Positions 7,564 through 15,300 of a DNA stretch of 64,000 bases are shown one piece after another (positions within the stretch are counted from its first letter, which is position 1; each line of letters opens with the position of its first letter). Below the pieces are notes generated by a model, which searched no databases, was not told where the DNA came from, and saw only the letters and a list, made by a program, of their open reading frames with translations. This stretch comes from Pseudomonas veronii (lineage in GTDB: Bacteria > Pseudomonadota > Gammaproteobacteria > Pseudomonadales > Pseudomonadaceae): NCBI RefSeq assembly GCF_001439695.1, contig NZ_JYLL01000036.1, positions 1 through 64,000 on the forward strand. Direction: 5' to 3'. The position numbers and the translations under genes were made by a program.

Positions 7564-8751
7564 GTGACAGCCAACCCCCACAGCGTCCTGCCCTCACCTT
7601 TGCAGACCGCCAGACAGCTCGCCGCCGAATTCGCCCTCACCGCCGTCGAACGCGACGAGCGCGGCGGCACGCCAAAAACCGAACGGGATGCCCTGCGCCA
7701 AAGCGGTCTGCTGGCCCTGAGCATTCCCACTCAATACGGCGGCCTTGGTGCGCGCTGGAGCGACACCCTGGCCATCGTGCGTGAATTCGCCAAGGTCGAC
7801 AGCTCCATCGCTCATGTCTTCGGTTTTCACCACCTGATGCTCGCTACGGTGCGCCTGTTTTCGCGGCCGGACCAATGGCAGCCGTGGTTCGAACAGACCG
7901 CACGCAAAAACTGGTTCTGGGGCAACGCCCTCAACCCGCTGGACACGCGCACGCAGGTCAAGGATTTCGGCGGTTGGCGTGAGTTCTCCGGCAAGAAGAG
8001 CTTCTGCTCCGGCGCCAGCGACTCGGAAATGCTGATCGCCTCGGCGGTGGATGAGAGCGCCGGCGGCAAGTTGCTGATCGCCGCCATCCCCAGCGGGCGC
8101 AGCGGCATCACCTTGCACAACGACTGGAACAATATCGGCCAGCGCCAGACCGACAGCGGCAGCGCCAGTTTCGAACGGGTGCGCGTCGAGGAGTCGGAAT
8201 TGCTGCTCGACCCGGGCCCTCTGAGCACACCGTTCGCCTGCCTGCGCCCACTGATCGCGCAGTTGACCTTCACGCACATGTTCCTCGGCATAGCCGAAGG
8301 TGCCTTTGATGAAGCGCGCAACTACACCCTCACCGAAACCCGTGCGTGGCATAAATCCACCGCCGAGGATGTGCGCCAAGACCCTTACGTGCTGCACCAC
8401 TACGGCGAATTCTGGGTGGCCCTGCAAGGTGTGCGCCTGTTGGTGGAACGCGCCGCCGCGCTGCTCGATCAAGCCTGGGCCCAGGGGCCGAACCTCAGCG
8501 AAAACGAACGCGGCCAACTAGCCATCGCCATCGCCACCGCCAAGGTCGCCGCCAGCCGCCAGGGCCTGGAGTTGTGCAGCCGCCTGTTTGAAGTCACCGG
8601 CGCGCGCTCCACCCATGCGTCACTGCGCCTGGACCGGCACTGGCGCAACCTGCGCACGCAAAGCCTGCACGACCCGGTGGACTACAAACTCCACGAACTG
8701 GGGGACTGGGCGTTGAACCAGTCCCTGCCGACTCCTACGTTCTATTCATAA
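7564..8751 (+). CDS. msuC: FMNH2-dependent methanesulfinate monooxygenase MsuC (acyl-CoA dehydrogenase fold)
   Basis: 395-residue flavin monooxygenase built on the acyl-CoA dehydrogenase fold, as in DszC and SfnC/SfnB proteins. In pseudomonads MsuC oxidises methanesulfinate to methanesulfonate using FMNH2 from MsuE, and MsuD then releases sulfite. Visible are FGFHHLMLATVRLF near 92, the WFWGNALNPLDTR flavin-side segment near 120, and a helical C-terminal domain with FEVTGARSTHASLRLDRHWR. The GTG start at 7564 has GAGGAA six bases upstream and is preferred over the ATG at 7516. The stop is 10 bases before the sigma-54 activator gene. Confidence 0.85.
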   Translation: MTANPHSVLPSPLQTARQLAAEFALTAVERDERGGTPKTERDALRQSGLLALSIPTQYGGLGARWSDTLAIVREFAKVDSSIAHVFGFHHLMLATVRLFSRPDQWQPWFEQTARKNWFWGNALNPLDTRTQVKDFGGWREFSGKKSFCSGASDSEMLIASAVDESAGGKLLIAAIPSGRSGITLHNDWNNIGQRQTDSGSASFERVRVEESELLLDPGPLSTPFACLRPLIAQLTFTHMFLGIAEGAFDEARNYTLTETRAWHKSTAEDVRQDPYVLHHYGEFWVALQGVRLLVERAAALLDQAWAQGPNLSENERGQLAIAIATAKVAASRQGLELCSRLFEVTGARSTHASLRLDRHWRNLRTQSLHDPVDYKLHELGDWALNQSLPTPTFYS

Positions 8752-8761
8752 AGAGGTGCCC

Positions 8762-9865
8762 ATGCAGCTTTTAACCTTACCGCCCTCGCCCGCCCTCGCC
8801 ACCTCGATCCGCGCCACGGCCCAGGTCTTCGAAGACCCGAAATCCCAGGCACTGCTCGACCATATCCAGCAAGTGGCGCCCAGCGAAGCCAGCGTGTTGA
8901 TCATCGGCGAAACCGGGACCGGTAAAGAGCTGGTGGCGCGCCACATTCATAACCTCAGCGCACGACGCAACCGGCCCTTCGTGGCGGTGAACTGCGGGGC
9001 GTTTTCCGAATCGCTGGTGGAAGCCGAGCTGTTCGGCCATGAAAAAGGCGCCTTCACCGGCGCCCTCAGCGCCAAGGCCGGCTGGTTCGAAGAGGCCGAC
9101 GGCGGCACCTTGTTCCTCGATGAGATCGGTGATTTGCCGATGGCGATCCAGGTCAAGTTATTGCGCGTACTGCAAGAGCGGGAGGTGGTACGTCTGGGCT
9201 CGCGCAAGAGCATTCCCATCGATGTGCGCGTGCTTGCGGCGACCAACGTGCAGCTGGAAAAAGCCATCAACGCCGGGCACTTCCGTGAAGACCTCTACTA
9301 CCGTCTCGACGTGGTCAGCCTGGAACTCAGCCCGTTGCGCGAGCGTCCCGGCGATATCCTGCCGCTGACCCGACACTTCATCGAAGCCTACAGCCAGCGC
9401 CTGGGCTACGGCCCGGTCACCATCAGCCGCGAGGCCGAACACAAGCTGAAAAACTACAGCTGGCCAGGCAATATCCGCGAGCTGGAAAACGTGATTCACC
9501 ACACCTTGCTGATCTGCCGCAATGGCGTGATCGAACGCGACGATTTACGCCTGTCGAACCTGCGCATCGAGCGTCAGGACGACAGCCCGCACGGCACCGA
9601 CAACAGTGCCGAAGCCTTGCTGGAACGGGCCTTTCAAAAGCTGTTCGAGGAACAGGCCGGTGCCCTGCATGAAAAAGTCGAGGACGCGTTGCTGCGTGCC
9701 GCCTACCGCTTCAGCCACTACAACCAGGTCCACACCGCCAACCTGCTGGGCCTGAGCCGCAACGTCACACGCACGCGCCTGATCAAGATCGGCGAACTGG
9801 CGGTGAACAAGCGCCGCCCGGGGGAAAACGTTCAGGGTGAGCGCATGCTGCACCTATCCATTTAA
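8762..9865 (+). CDS. sfnR: Sigma-54-dependent activator, SfnR type
   Basis: Enhancer-binding protein of 367 residues with no N-terminal sensor domain: the AAA+ domain begins almost at once. Walker A GETGTGKE near 50, the sigma-54 contact loop GAFTGA near 98, the sensor/Walker B region GTLFLDEIGD near 115, an arginine-finger region, and a C-terminal Fis-like helix-turn-helix (NLLGLSRNVTRTRL) are visible. The ATG at 8762 follows AAGAGG; an upstream GTG at 8756 overlaps that site. Lacking a sensor, SfnR proteins are controlled by their own level. As the last gene of the msu operon it probably feeds back on the sigma-54 promoter at 5707. Its 3' end overlaps the convergent gene by 12 bases. Confidence 0.82.
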   Translation: MQLLTLPPSPALATSIRATAQVFEDPKSQALLDHIQQVAPSEASVLIIGETGTGKELVARHIHNLSARRNRPFVAVNCGAFSESLVEAELFGHEKGAFTGALSAKAGWFEEADGGTLFLDEIGDLPMAIQVKLLRVLQEREVVRLGSRKSIPIDVRVLAATNVQLEKAINAGHFREDLYYRLDVVSLELSPLRERPGDILPLTRHFIEAYSQRLGYGPVTISREAEHKLKNYSWPGNIRELENVIHHTLLICRNGVIERDDLRLSNLRIERQDDSPHGTDNSAEALLERAFQKLFEEQAGALHEKVEDALLRAAYRFSHYNQVHTANLLGLSRNVTRTRLIKIGELAVNKRRPGENVQGERMLHLSI

Positions 9866-10219
9866 ACGGCAGTGCAACGCATTGTCATGGCTGCGCTCGA
9901 AACTGTGCAGCACCTGGAACGAACCGAAGGTCACGGCCGTCGCCTGGTGGGCGCGTATCAGTGTCCAGAAATCTTCCTCGCCGTGCTCAACGCACTGGAA
10001 GGCCGCCTCGCCGTCCTCGCGTGAGCGCCATTGCAGATAATTGAGTACCCGCCGCCCGTCATCGCTGACCTGCACACTCGCATTGAGAAAGCCGCCGTGC
10101 CCTTGGGCCAGGCGCTCGCTCTGGATGGACAATGCCGCGACCAGGGCGAGCTGTTGCTGGGGCTCGACCTGAAACTCGATCAATTGAGTGAAACTGCGAT
10201 TCTTCTCTGATACCTGCAT
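9854..10219 (-). CDS. Antibiotic biosynthesis monooxygenase (ABM) domain protein, SoxR-controlled
   Basis: Small ferredoxin-like-fold protein of 121 residues. The pattern FTQLIEFQVEPQQQLALVAAL, then GGFLNASVQVSDDGRRVLNY and W.S.EDGEAAF is typical of cofactor-free ABM quinol monooxygenases (written here in part). The start at 10219 is preceded by GGGGAGTG; the longer frame to 10378 would read through the SoxR box and is rejected. It is divergent from soxR, and a SoxR operator with 19-base promoter spacing lies in front of it. The same pairing exists in P. aeruginosa (PA2273-PA2274, from memory). Its substrate is unknown; a role with redox-active compounds is inferred. Confidence 0.8.
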   Translation of the reverse strand: MQVSEKNRSFTQLIEFQVEPQQQLALVAALSIQSERLAQGHGGFLNASVQVSDDGRRVLNYLQWRSREDGEAAFQCVEHGEEDFWTLIRAHQATAVTFGSFQVLHSFERSHDNALHCRLNG

Positions 10220-10268
10220 GAACACTCCCCTTTCTCTGTAGGCAGAATCTTGTGATTCGATACCACGC

Positions 10269-10299
10269 AGGGTAAAACCTCTAGTTAAGTCAAGGTCAA
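10269..10299 (-). promoter_or_regulatory. SoxR box inside a 19-bp-spacer promoter
   Basis: The dyad ACCTCTAGTTAAGTCAAGGT (10277-10296) closely fits the SoxR operator ACCTCAAGTT...TTGAGGT. It lies between a minus-strand -35 TTGACC (10299-10294) and -10 TACCCT (10274-10269). The spacer is exactly 19 bases, the overlong spacing that MerR-family activators untwist. It therefore drives the ABM monooxygenase gene at 9854-10219 when oxidised SoxR is bound. Confidence 0.8.
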
Positions 10300-10319
10300 G
10301 GGTTAATCCGGAGTTTTTC

Positions 10320-10760
10320 ATGGTTACCAAGGAGCTTACTGTTGGCCAACTGTCGGCCCGCAGCGGCGTGGCGGTCACGGCCCTGCATTTCTACGAAACC
10401 AAGGGGCTGATCAAAAGCAATCGCAATGCCGGCAACCAGCGGCGCTACCCGCGCGATGTACTGCGCCGGGTGGTGGTGATCAAGATCGCCCAGCGCCTGG
10501 GGATTCCGCTGGCGACGATTGGTGAAGCGTTGCAGGCCCTGCCGGATGGACGCACGCCGACGGCTAAAGATTGGCAGCGTTTGTCGGCATCGTGGCGGGC
10601 AGACCTGGACGAGCGCATCAACAAGCTGATGCTCCTGCGCGACAAGCTCAATGGCTGTATTGGCTGTGGATGTCTGTCGCTGGAAGCCTGCCCGTTGCGC
10701 AATCAGGGCGACCTGCTCGGTGAGCGGGGGCCGGGGGCTCAGTTGTTGGAGCCCAGTTGA
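10320..10760 (+). CDS. soxR: Redox-sensing regulator SoxR (MerR family, [2Fe-2S])
   Basis: 146 residues. N-terminal MerR winged helix (LTVGQLSARSGVAVTALHFYE), dimerisation helix, then the cluster-binding motif CIGCGCLSLEACPL near 113-126, that is C-x2-C-x-C-x5-C as in E. coli SoxR. In pseudomonads SoxR responds to redox-cycling drugs such as phenazines and controls a few exporters and monooxygenases rather than soxS, which fits the divergent ABM gene. Its start lies 20 bases from the SoxR box, so autoregulation is possible. Confidence 0.93.
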   Translation: MVTKELTVGQLSARSGVAVTALHFYETKGLIKSNRNAGNQRRYPRDVLRRVVVIKIAQRLGIPLATIGEALQALPDGRTPTAKDWQRLSASWRADLDERINKLMLLRDKLNGCIGCGCLSLEACPLRNQGDLLGERGPGAQLLEPS

Positions 10761-10986
10761 AAAACCGCTCCCTGTGGGAAATGTTCACCTTAACCCCCTG
10801 GGACAGCGCCGCGCCCTGAAACCCGTGGTGTCGCTGCGGCTGGCGCCCGCCGCAGCACTGATGGCGGAACGATCTGCCGGTTCACTGTTGCCTGGGCAAC
10901 ACCTCGTCGGTTGCCCGCAAGCCACGGCTGGCGTGGCCTATAGTGAAAGGGCCGTCCCTTCATAAACACAATTCAGGGAGAATGAT

Positions 10987-11448
10987 ATGAGCGTAAAACC
11001 AATCCCCGAGGGCTATCACAGCATCACGCCCTACCTGGGCGTCGAAAAAGCCGCCGAAGCCATCGAGTTCTACAAAAAAGCCTTCAACGCCACGCAAGTC
11101 ATGCGCCTGGACATGCCCGATGGCAAGGTCGGCCACGCTGAACTGCGTATCGGAGACTCGGCGATCATGCTCGCCTCGCCCTGCGGTGAAATGGCCTTCG
11201 GCAGCCCGCGCGATGGCCACACCAGCGTCGGCCTGCATTTATATGTGGACGATGTCGACGCGCAGTATCGACAAGCGGTCGCAGCCGGCGGCCTGTCCAT
11301 TTCCGAACCCAAGGACCAGTTCTACGGCGACCGCTCCGCCACGCTGAGAGATCCGTTCGGTCATGTGTGGTTCCTCGCCTCCCGCAAGGAGAATCTGAAC
11401 GAAGCACAAATCCGCCAGCGCGCCGAAGCGCTGTTCAAGCAAGGCTGA
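10987..11448 (+). CDS. VOC superfamily protein, PhnB/glyoxalase-like
   Basis: 153 residues with two beta-alpha-beta-beta-beta units of the vicinal oxygen chelate fold. Typical of the PhnB-like subgroup are ITPYLGVEKAAEAIEFYKKA near the start, HAELRIGDSAIMLA near 50 and RDPFGHVWFLASR near 118. These proteins are cytoplasmic and mostly uncharacterised; phosphonate or glyoxalase chemistry cannot be concluded from this. CAGGGAGAATGAT provides the ribosome binding site. It is a single gene followed by a repeat at 11459-11521. Confidence 0.82.
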   Translation: MSVKPIPEGYHSITPYLGVEKAAEAIEFYKKAFNATQVMRLDMPDGKVGHAELRIGDSAIMLASPCGEMAFGSPRDGHTSVGLHLYVDDVDAQYRQAVAAGGLSISEPKDQFYGDRSATLRDPFGHVWFLASRKENLNEAQIRQRAEALFKQG

Positions 11449-11458
11449 GCCTGGGACC

Positions 11459-11521
11459 GGGCTTGCTCGCGATGGCGGGGTGTCAGGCGGTGCCTGACCG
11501 AGCGCCATCGCGGGCAGGCCC
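11459..11521. repeat. REPIN-like nested inverted repeat
   Basis: GGGCTTGCTCGCGATGGCG (11459-11477) and CGCCATCGCGGGCAGGCCC (11503-11521) are inverted copies with two mismatches; inside them GTCAGGC and GCCTGAC form a second hairpin. This resembles the REP doublets of P. fluorescens genomes and lies in the gap after the VOC gene. Confidence 0.6.
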
Positions 11522-11630
11522 GCTGCCACTGTTTGATCGAGGGTCGGCTTGAGACGGGGGCTGCCCAGCACCGAGGCCTCAGCGCCACGAATGTGAATCT
11601 GAAACATTTGCTTTCATATCTGGGTTAGGG

Positions 11631-11675
11631 ATTTCTCATTCTCATCCGTCTTAACTTAGATACAGCCTGTCGCGT
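11631..11675 (+). promoter_or_regulatory. Candidate Fur site and iron-starvation sigma promoter before fpvG
   Basis: ATTTCTCATTCTCATC (11631-11646) resembles a Fur box, with the common TCATTCTCAT core. Just downstream, TAACT (11652-11656) is followed after 16 bases by CGT (11673-11675). That differs at one base from the TAAAT-N16-CGT iron-starvation box read by PvdS-type sigma factors. The first fpv start is at 11742. Both calls are by eye and tentative, but iron control is expected for this operon. Confidence 0.45.
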
Positions 11676-11741
11676 CAGCAAAAGCTACGACTGGCCTTTT
11701 CCGGGCCCTCATTGCCCCCTCCGATCAAGACTCCCATTCAC

Positions 11742-12944
11742 ATGTCGAAGAAGTCGCGCTCAAAACTCTGGTTTCTCGTACACAGCTGGCTGGCATTACC
11801 CATCTGGTTTTTTGTACTGATCGTCTGCGTCACCGGCACCCTGGCGGTGGTCAGCCAGGAAATCGTCTGGCTGGCCAACCCGGAAATCCGCGCCAGCAAG
11901 CCGTCGGACGACGCAGAACCGCTGAGCTATGACCAGGTGATCAACGCCATCAAACGCGCCGAGCCCCTGGTGATCGTGCAATCCATCATCCGCCCGGACG
12001 AGTCGCACTTCGCCCTGAGTGTCACCCTCAGCTACCCCGACGGGCGCTCGGTGGAGGTCTATGTCAACCCTTACACAGGGGCGATCCAGGGCATCAGCCC
12101 GGCGTTCGACTTCAAACAATTCACCCGCGCCCTGCACGGTTGGTGGCTGGTGCCATTCACCAATGGGTTCAGTTGGGGCTGGTACCTGGTCTCCGCGCTC
12201 GGCCTGCCGTTGCTGGCGTCGTTGATCACCGGGCTGGTGGTGTACAAGCGCTTCTGGAAGGGCTTTTTGCGCCCGACCCTGCGCATCCGCCATGGCGCGC
12301 GGATCTTCTGGGGCGACTTCCACCGCCTGAGCGGTATCTGGTCGATCTGGTTCATCGCGGTCATTTCCATCACCGGCACCTGGTTCCTGATTCAGGCGAT
12401 CCTGGGGGATAACCAGATTTCCATCTCCAGCGAGCCCATCGTGCCGGTGATCGCCCGGGAGAACGTGCCGACGTCCGCCCCCGGCGTGCCGGCGCCGATG
12501 ATTGCCCTGGACGACGCGATCGAAATCGCCAGCCAACGGATTCCGGGGCTGGAGACCAGCTTCGTGTTCCTGCCACTCAATGCCTACAGCCATCTGCAGA
12601 TCGGCGGGCGGGGCTGGTACCCGTTGATGTTCCAGACCGCGCAGATCAACCCCTACACCGGCGAAGTGGCGGTTTCGCACCTGCTGTCCAACCGCTCGAC
12701 GCTGGAGTTCGTCACCGAGTCCATGCGCCCGCTGCACACCGGCGACTTTGGCGGGCTGTGGATCAAGCTGATCTGGGCATTCTTCGGCCTGGTGTTGAGC
12801 ATGATGGTGTTGAGCGGCCTGCTGATCTGGACCAAACGCACGGCCCTGGCCACCCTCCATGCCCTCAAGCGCAGCCACAAGGCGCCGCGCCAGGCGGCAG
12901 CGGTCGCGGCCCTGCAGGCTGAAATGACGGAGGGCAACCAATGA
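11742..12944 (+). CDS. fpvG: PepSY-domain inner-membrane reductase FpvG
   Basis: 400-residue membrane protein with four widely spaced helices (near 15-40, 155-180, 205-230 and 350-375) and periplasmic PepSY segments between them. In P. aeruginosa FpvG reduces the ferric iron carried by pyoverdine in the periplasm so that it can be released. Identification rests on the family plus the complete gene order that follows, matching fpvG-H-J-K-C-D-E-F. MSKKSRSK at 11742 is taken as the start; an upstream TTG at 11712 in frame is possible. The last bases overlap fpvH by four. Confidence 0.82.
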   Translation: MSKKSRSKLWFLVHSWLALPIWFFVLIVCVTGTLAVVSQEIVWLANPEIRASKPSDDAEPLSYDQVINAIKRAEPLVIVQSIIRPDESHFALSVTLSYPDGRSVEVYVNPYTGAIQGISPAFDFKQFTRALHGWWLVPFTNGFSWGWYLVSALGLPLLASLITGLVVYKRFWKGFLRPTLRIRHGARIFWGDFHRLSGIWSIWFIAVISITGTWFLIQAILGDNQISISSEPIVPVIARENVPTSAPGVPAPMIALDDAIEIASQRIPGLETSFVFLPLNAYSHLQIGGRGWYPLMFQTAQINPYTGEVAVSHLLSNRSTLEFVTESMRPLHTGDFGGLWIKLIWAFFGLVLSMMVLSGLLIWTKRTALATLHALKRSHKAPRQAAAVAALQAEMTEGNQ

Positions 12945-13477
12945 GCAAGGTCGCTGCCGCAACGCCTTCGCCACTGCGCGCCGTGTGGCTGAAATGGCGG
13001 TTCCACCTTAACGTCCTGCTGTTGCTGGTGCCCCTGGGCTTCATGCCCAAGTACTTAGCCGACGCCGCGCTGTTTCGCGGTGACAGCGGCATCGGCGAGC
13101 GGGTGGCCGGCGAGGTGCAGGTCGGGCCCTGGAGCCTGACCCTCGCCGAGTTCCGCAACGAAGGCCCGCGCCCGGACCCGGCCGGCCCGATGAAATTTTT
13201 CAATGCCGCCCTGTGCGCCAACTGCGCCGAGCAGGTCAAGGCAACCTACCTGCGTATCGGCAAACCGCGCAGCCTGCGCGCCGCCGGGGTGATCTTCTTC
13301 GGCACGCCGTACCGCATGGGCGCGCTGCTGCCGGTGCCCGAGCGCACGCCGGCCGACGCCGAACTGTGGGTCACCATGGAAGGCTGGGACGGCACGATGC
13401 ACCAGGGTTCCATTGCGCTGAGCCAGGCCTCGCCTGCCACCATTGCCTGGCTGAACAAGCAAGGAGTCAAACCATGA
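12941..13477 (+). CDS. fpvH: FpvH-like inner-membrane protein
   Basis: 178 residues with one N-terminal membrane helix (FHLNVLLLLVPLGFMPKYL near 22-40) and a periplasmic remainder containing a CANC pair near residue 88, a possible redox or metal site. In P. aeruginosa FpvH is one of the proteins needed, with FpvG and FpvC, for iron release from pyoverdine. The assignment comes mainly from position between fpvG and fpvJ; sequence alone would give a hypothetical protein. ATGA overlaps link it to both neighbours, so translation is probably coupled. Confidence 0.72.
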   Translation: MSKVAAATPSPLRAVWLKWRFHLNVLLLLVPLGFMPKYLADAALFRGDSGIGERVAGEVQVGPWSLTLAEFRNEGPRPDPAGPMKFFNAALCANCAEQVKATYLRIGKPRSLRAAGVIFFGTPYRMGALLPVPERTPADAELWVTMEGWDGTMHQGSIALSQASPATIAWLNKQGVKP

Positions 13478-13803
13478 CATTGATACGCCTGAGCCGCGCC
13501 TGCGCCACGTTGTTGCTGTGCGCCGGTTTCTGTCCCACAGCCGTGGCCCACAACCCGATGTGCGAATGCAAGGAAATCCCCGGCGAACAGATCCAATGCA
13601 CCGGCGGTTTTTCCGACGGCAGCGGCGCCCCCGGCGTGACCCTGGATGTGATCGGCTACGACGAAACCATCCTCGTGCCCGGCAAGCTCGGCGCGGACTC
13701 GACCCTGACCTTCAAGAAGCCCTCAGCCGAGTTCTACGTGCTGTTCGATGCCGGCCCCGGTCACGTCGTTGAAATCGACCAAGCGGATATCCCGTCCCAA
13801 TGA
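13474..13803 (+). CDS. fpvJ: FpvJ-like small periplasmic protein
   Basis: 109 residues with a Sec signal peptide (hydrophobic stretch to about 25, cleavage likely after AVA), then a His/Cys start HNPMCECKEI that could bind metal. A beta-rich body follows (GGFSDGSGAPGVTLDVIGYD, and GPGHVVEID near the end) resembling transthyretin-like accessory proteins of metal importers. The ATG at 13474 overlaps the fpvH stop. The frame also runs upstream to 13213, but that part shadows fpvH. Name assigned by operon position. Confidence 0.72.
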   Translation: MTLIRLSRACATLLLCAGFCPTAVAHNPMCECKEIPGEQIQCTGGFSDGSGAPGVTLDVIGYDETILVPGKLGADSTLTFKKPSAEFYVLFDAGPGHVVEIDQADIPSQ

Positions 13804-14360
13804 GTACGACACAGGTGGTACGCCCAGCCGGGGCCGGGCACGAAACCCTCTATGTCCTGCTGCTGTGCCTGATCATCCTGGCGGTGGCCGGTACGGTGGT
13901 GGCCCTGCACGGTGAAACCCAGGCCGTGGTTGCCGTGCCCAGCCACCAGTTGGACGCGCGCCGCGACCTCAGCGCCGCCGAGCAAGGCATCTACGCCGAC
14001 CTGCGCGTGACCCTGGATGAAATCCACTGGCTGCAGCAGGCACACAGCGTGCTGCCGACGCCCGCGCAACTGGCCGAAGAAGGCTTTGCGCCCTTTGCCC
14101 AGGACGCCAGCTCGGTCAGCCGTGGCGATCATCGCTGGCAGTTGCTGGCGCCGTCGGCCTACCTCGGCGTGAGCCAGGCGCCGGCCACCAGCGGCTCGCT
14201 GCTGATGCGGGTAACGGGCGCCGAGCCGGACATCTGGCTCAACCGCCGCCCAGACCTGGCCGCCCCCGCCGACCTCACCGACCAGGCGCTGATCGCGGCC
14301 GGCTGGCAGCAAGTGGTCGCGCAATTCGACGCCGGCGTGACCCGCCAGCACCGTCACTGA
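13800..14360 (+). CDS. fpvK: FpvK-like inner-membrane protein (DUF6162)
   Basis: 186 residues: one N-terminal membrane helix (TLYVLLLCLIILAVAGTVVAL near 16-36) and a periplasmic domain with helical and beta segments. I recognise it as the DUF6162 type that accompanies this class of metal ABC operons. Start overlaps the fpvJ stop. A role in assembling or tuning the FpvG reductase complex is an inference from published work on the P. aeruginosa operon. Confidence 0.72.
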   Translation: MSTTQVVRPAGAGHETLYVLLLCLIILAVAGTVVALHGETQAVVAVPSHQLDARRDLSAAEQGIYADLRVTLDEIHWLQQAHSVLPTPAQLAEEGFAPFAQDASSVSRGDHRWQLLAPSAYLGVSQAPATSGSLLMRVTGAEPDIWLNRRPDLAAPADLTDQALIAAGWQQVVAQFDAGVTRQHRH

Positions 14361-14379
14361 CCGAGAAGACCGATTGCCC

Positions 14380-15300
14380 ATGTCTATTTCATCGCCCCTT
14401 GTACGCCTGCTGCTGGTCAGCCTGATCAGCCTGCTGCTCGCTCCGCTGGCCAACGCCGAGGCAGCCAAGCGCCTGCGGATCGGCATCACCCTGCATCCTT
14501 ACTACAGCTACGTCGCCAACATCGTCGGCGACAAGGCCGAGGTGGTGCCGCTGATTCCGGCCGGTTTCAACCCACATGCCTACGAGCCGCGCGCCGACGA
14601 CATCAAGCGCATCGGCACCCTGGATGTGATCGTGCTCAACGGGGTCGGCCACGACGATTTCGCCGACCGCATGATCGCCACCAGCGAGCGGCCGGACATC
14701 CCGGTGATCGAAGCCAACGCCAACGTGCCGCTGCTGGCCGCCACCGGCAACGCCGCGCGCGGCGCCGGCAAGGTGGTCAACCCGCACACCTTCCTGTCGA
14801 TCAGTGCCTCGATTGCCCAGGTCAACAACATCGCCCGCGAACTGGGCAAGCTCGACCCGGACAACGCCAAAACCTACACCCAGAACGCCCGCGCCTACGG
14901 CAAGCGCCTGCGGCAGATGCGCGCCGAGGCCCTGGCCAAGCTGACCCGCGCACCCAACCCGGACCTGCGCGTGGCCACGGTCCACGCAGCCTACGACTAC
15001 CTGCTGCGCGAGTTCGGCCTGGAAGTCACCGCCGTGGTCGAGCCGGCCCACGGCATCGAACCCAGCCCGAGCCAGTTGAAGAAAACCATCGATGAATTGC
15101 GCGCCCTGGATGTGAAAGTGATCTTCTCGGAGATGGATTTCCCGTCCACCTACGTCGAGACCATCCAGCGTGAATCCGGGGTCCGGCTGTACCCGCTGTC
15201 GCATATCTCCTACGGCGAATACAGCGCTGAAAAGTACGAAGTGGAAATGACCGGCAACCTCAACACGGTGGTGCGGGCGATTCAGGAGTCAGGGGCATGA
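14380..15300 (+). CDS. fpvC: Periplasmic metal-binding protein FpvC (cluster A-I, ZnuA-like)
   Basis: 306 residues with a signal peptide ending near residue 26 (ANA). It carries the three metal-binding histidines of zinc-type cluster A-I proteins: H66 (GFNPHAYEP), H136 (NPHTF) and H202 (ATVHAAYDYLLREFG). The usual acidic fourth ligand near the C-terminus is not obvious (LYPLSH there). By sequence it would be called a Zn/Mn binding protein, but the operon identifies it as FpvC, proposed to accept ferrous iron released from pyoverdine. A TTG at 14374 with GAGAAG before it is an alternative start. Confidence 0.8.
   Translation: MSISSPLVRLLLVSLISLLLAPLANAEAAKRLRIGITLHPYYSYVANIVGDKAEVVPLIPAGFNPHAYEPRADDIKRIGTLDVIVLNGVGHDDFADRMIATSERPDIPVIEANANVPLLAATGNAARGAGKVVNPHTFLSISASIAQVNNIARELGKLDPDNAKTYTQNARAYGKRLRQMRAEALAKLTRAPNPDLRVATVHAAYDYLLREFGLEVTAVVEPAHGIEPSPSQLKKTIDELRALDVKVIFSEMDFPSTYVETIQRESGVRLYPLSHISYGEYSAEKYEVEMTGNLNTVVRAIQESGA

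Noticed and set aside
10651..10965. 104-residue plus-strand frame after soxR
   Set aside because: Overlaps the soxR cluster-binding region in another frame and has no ribosome binding site.
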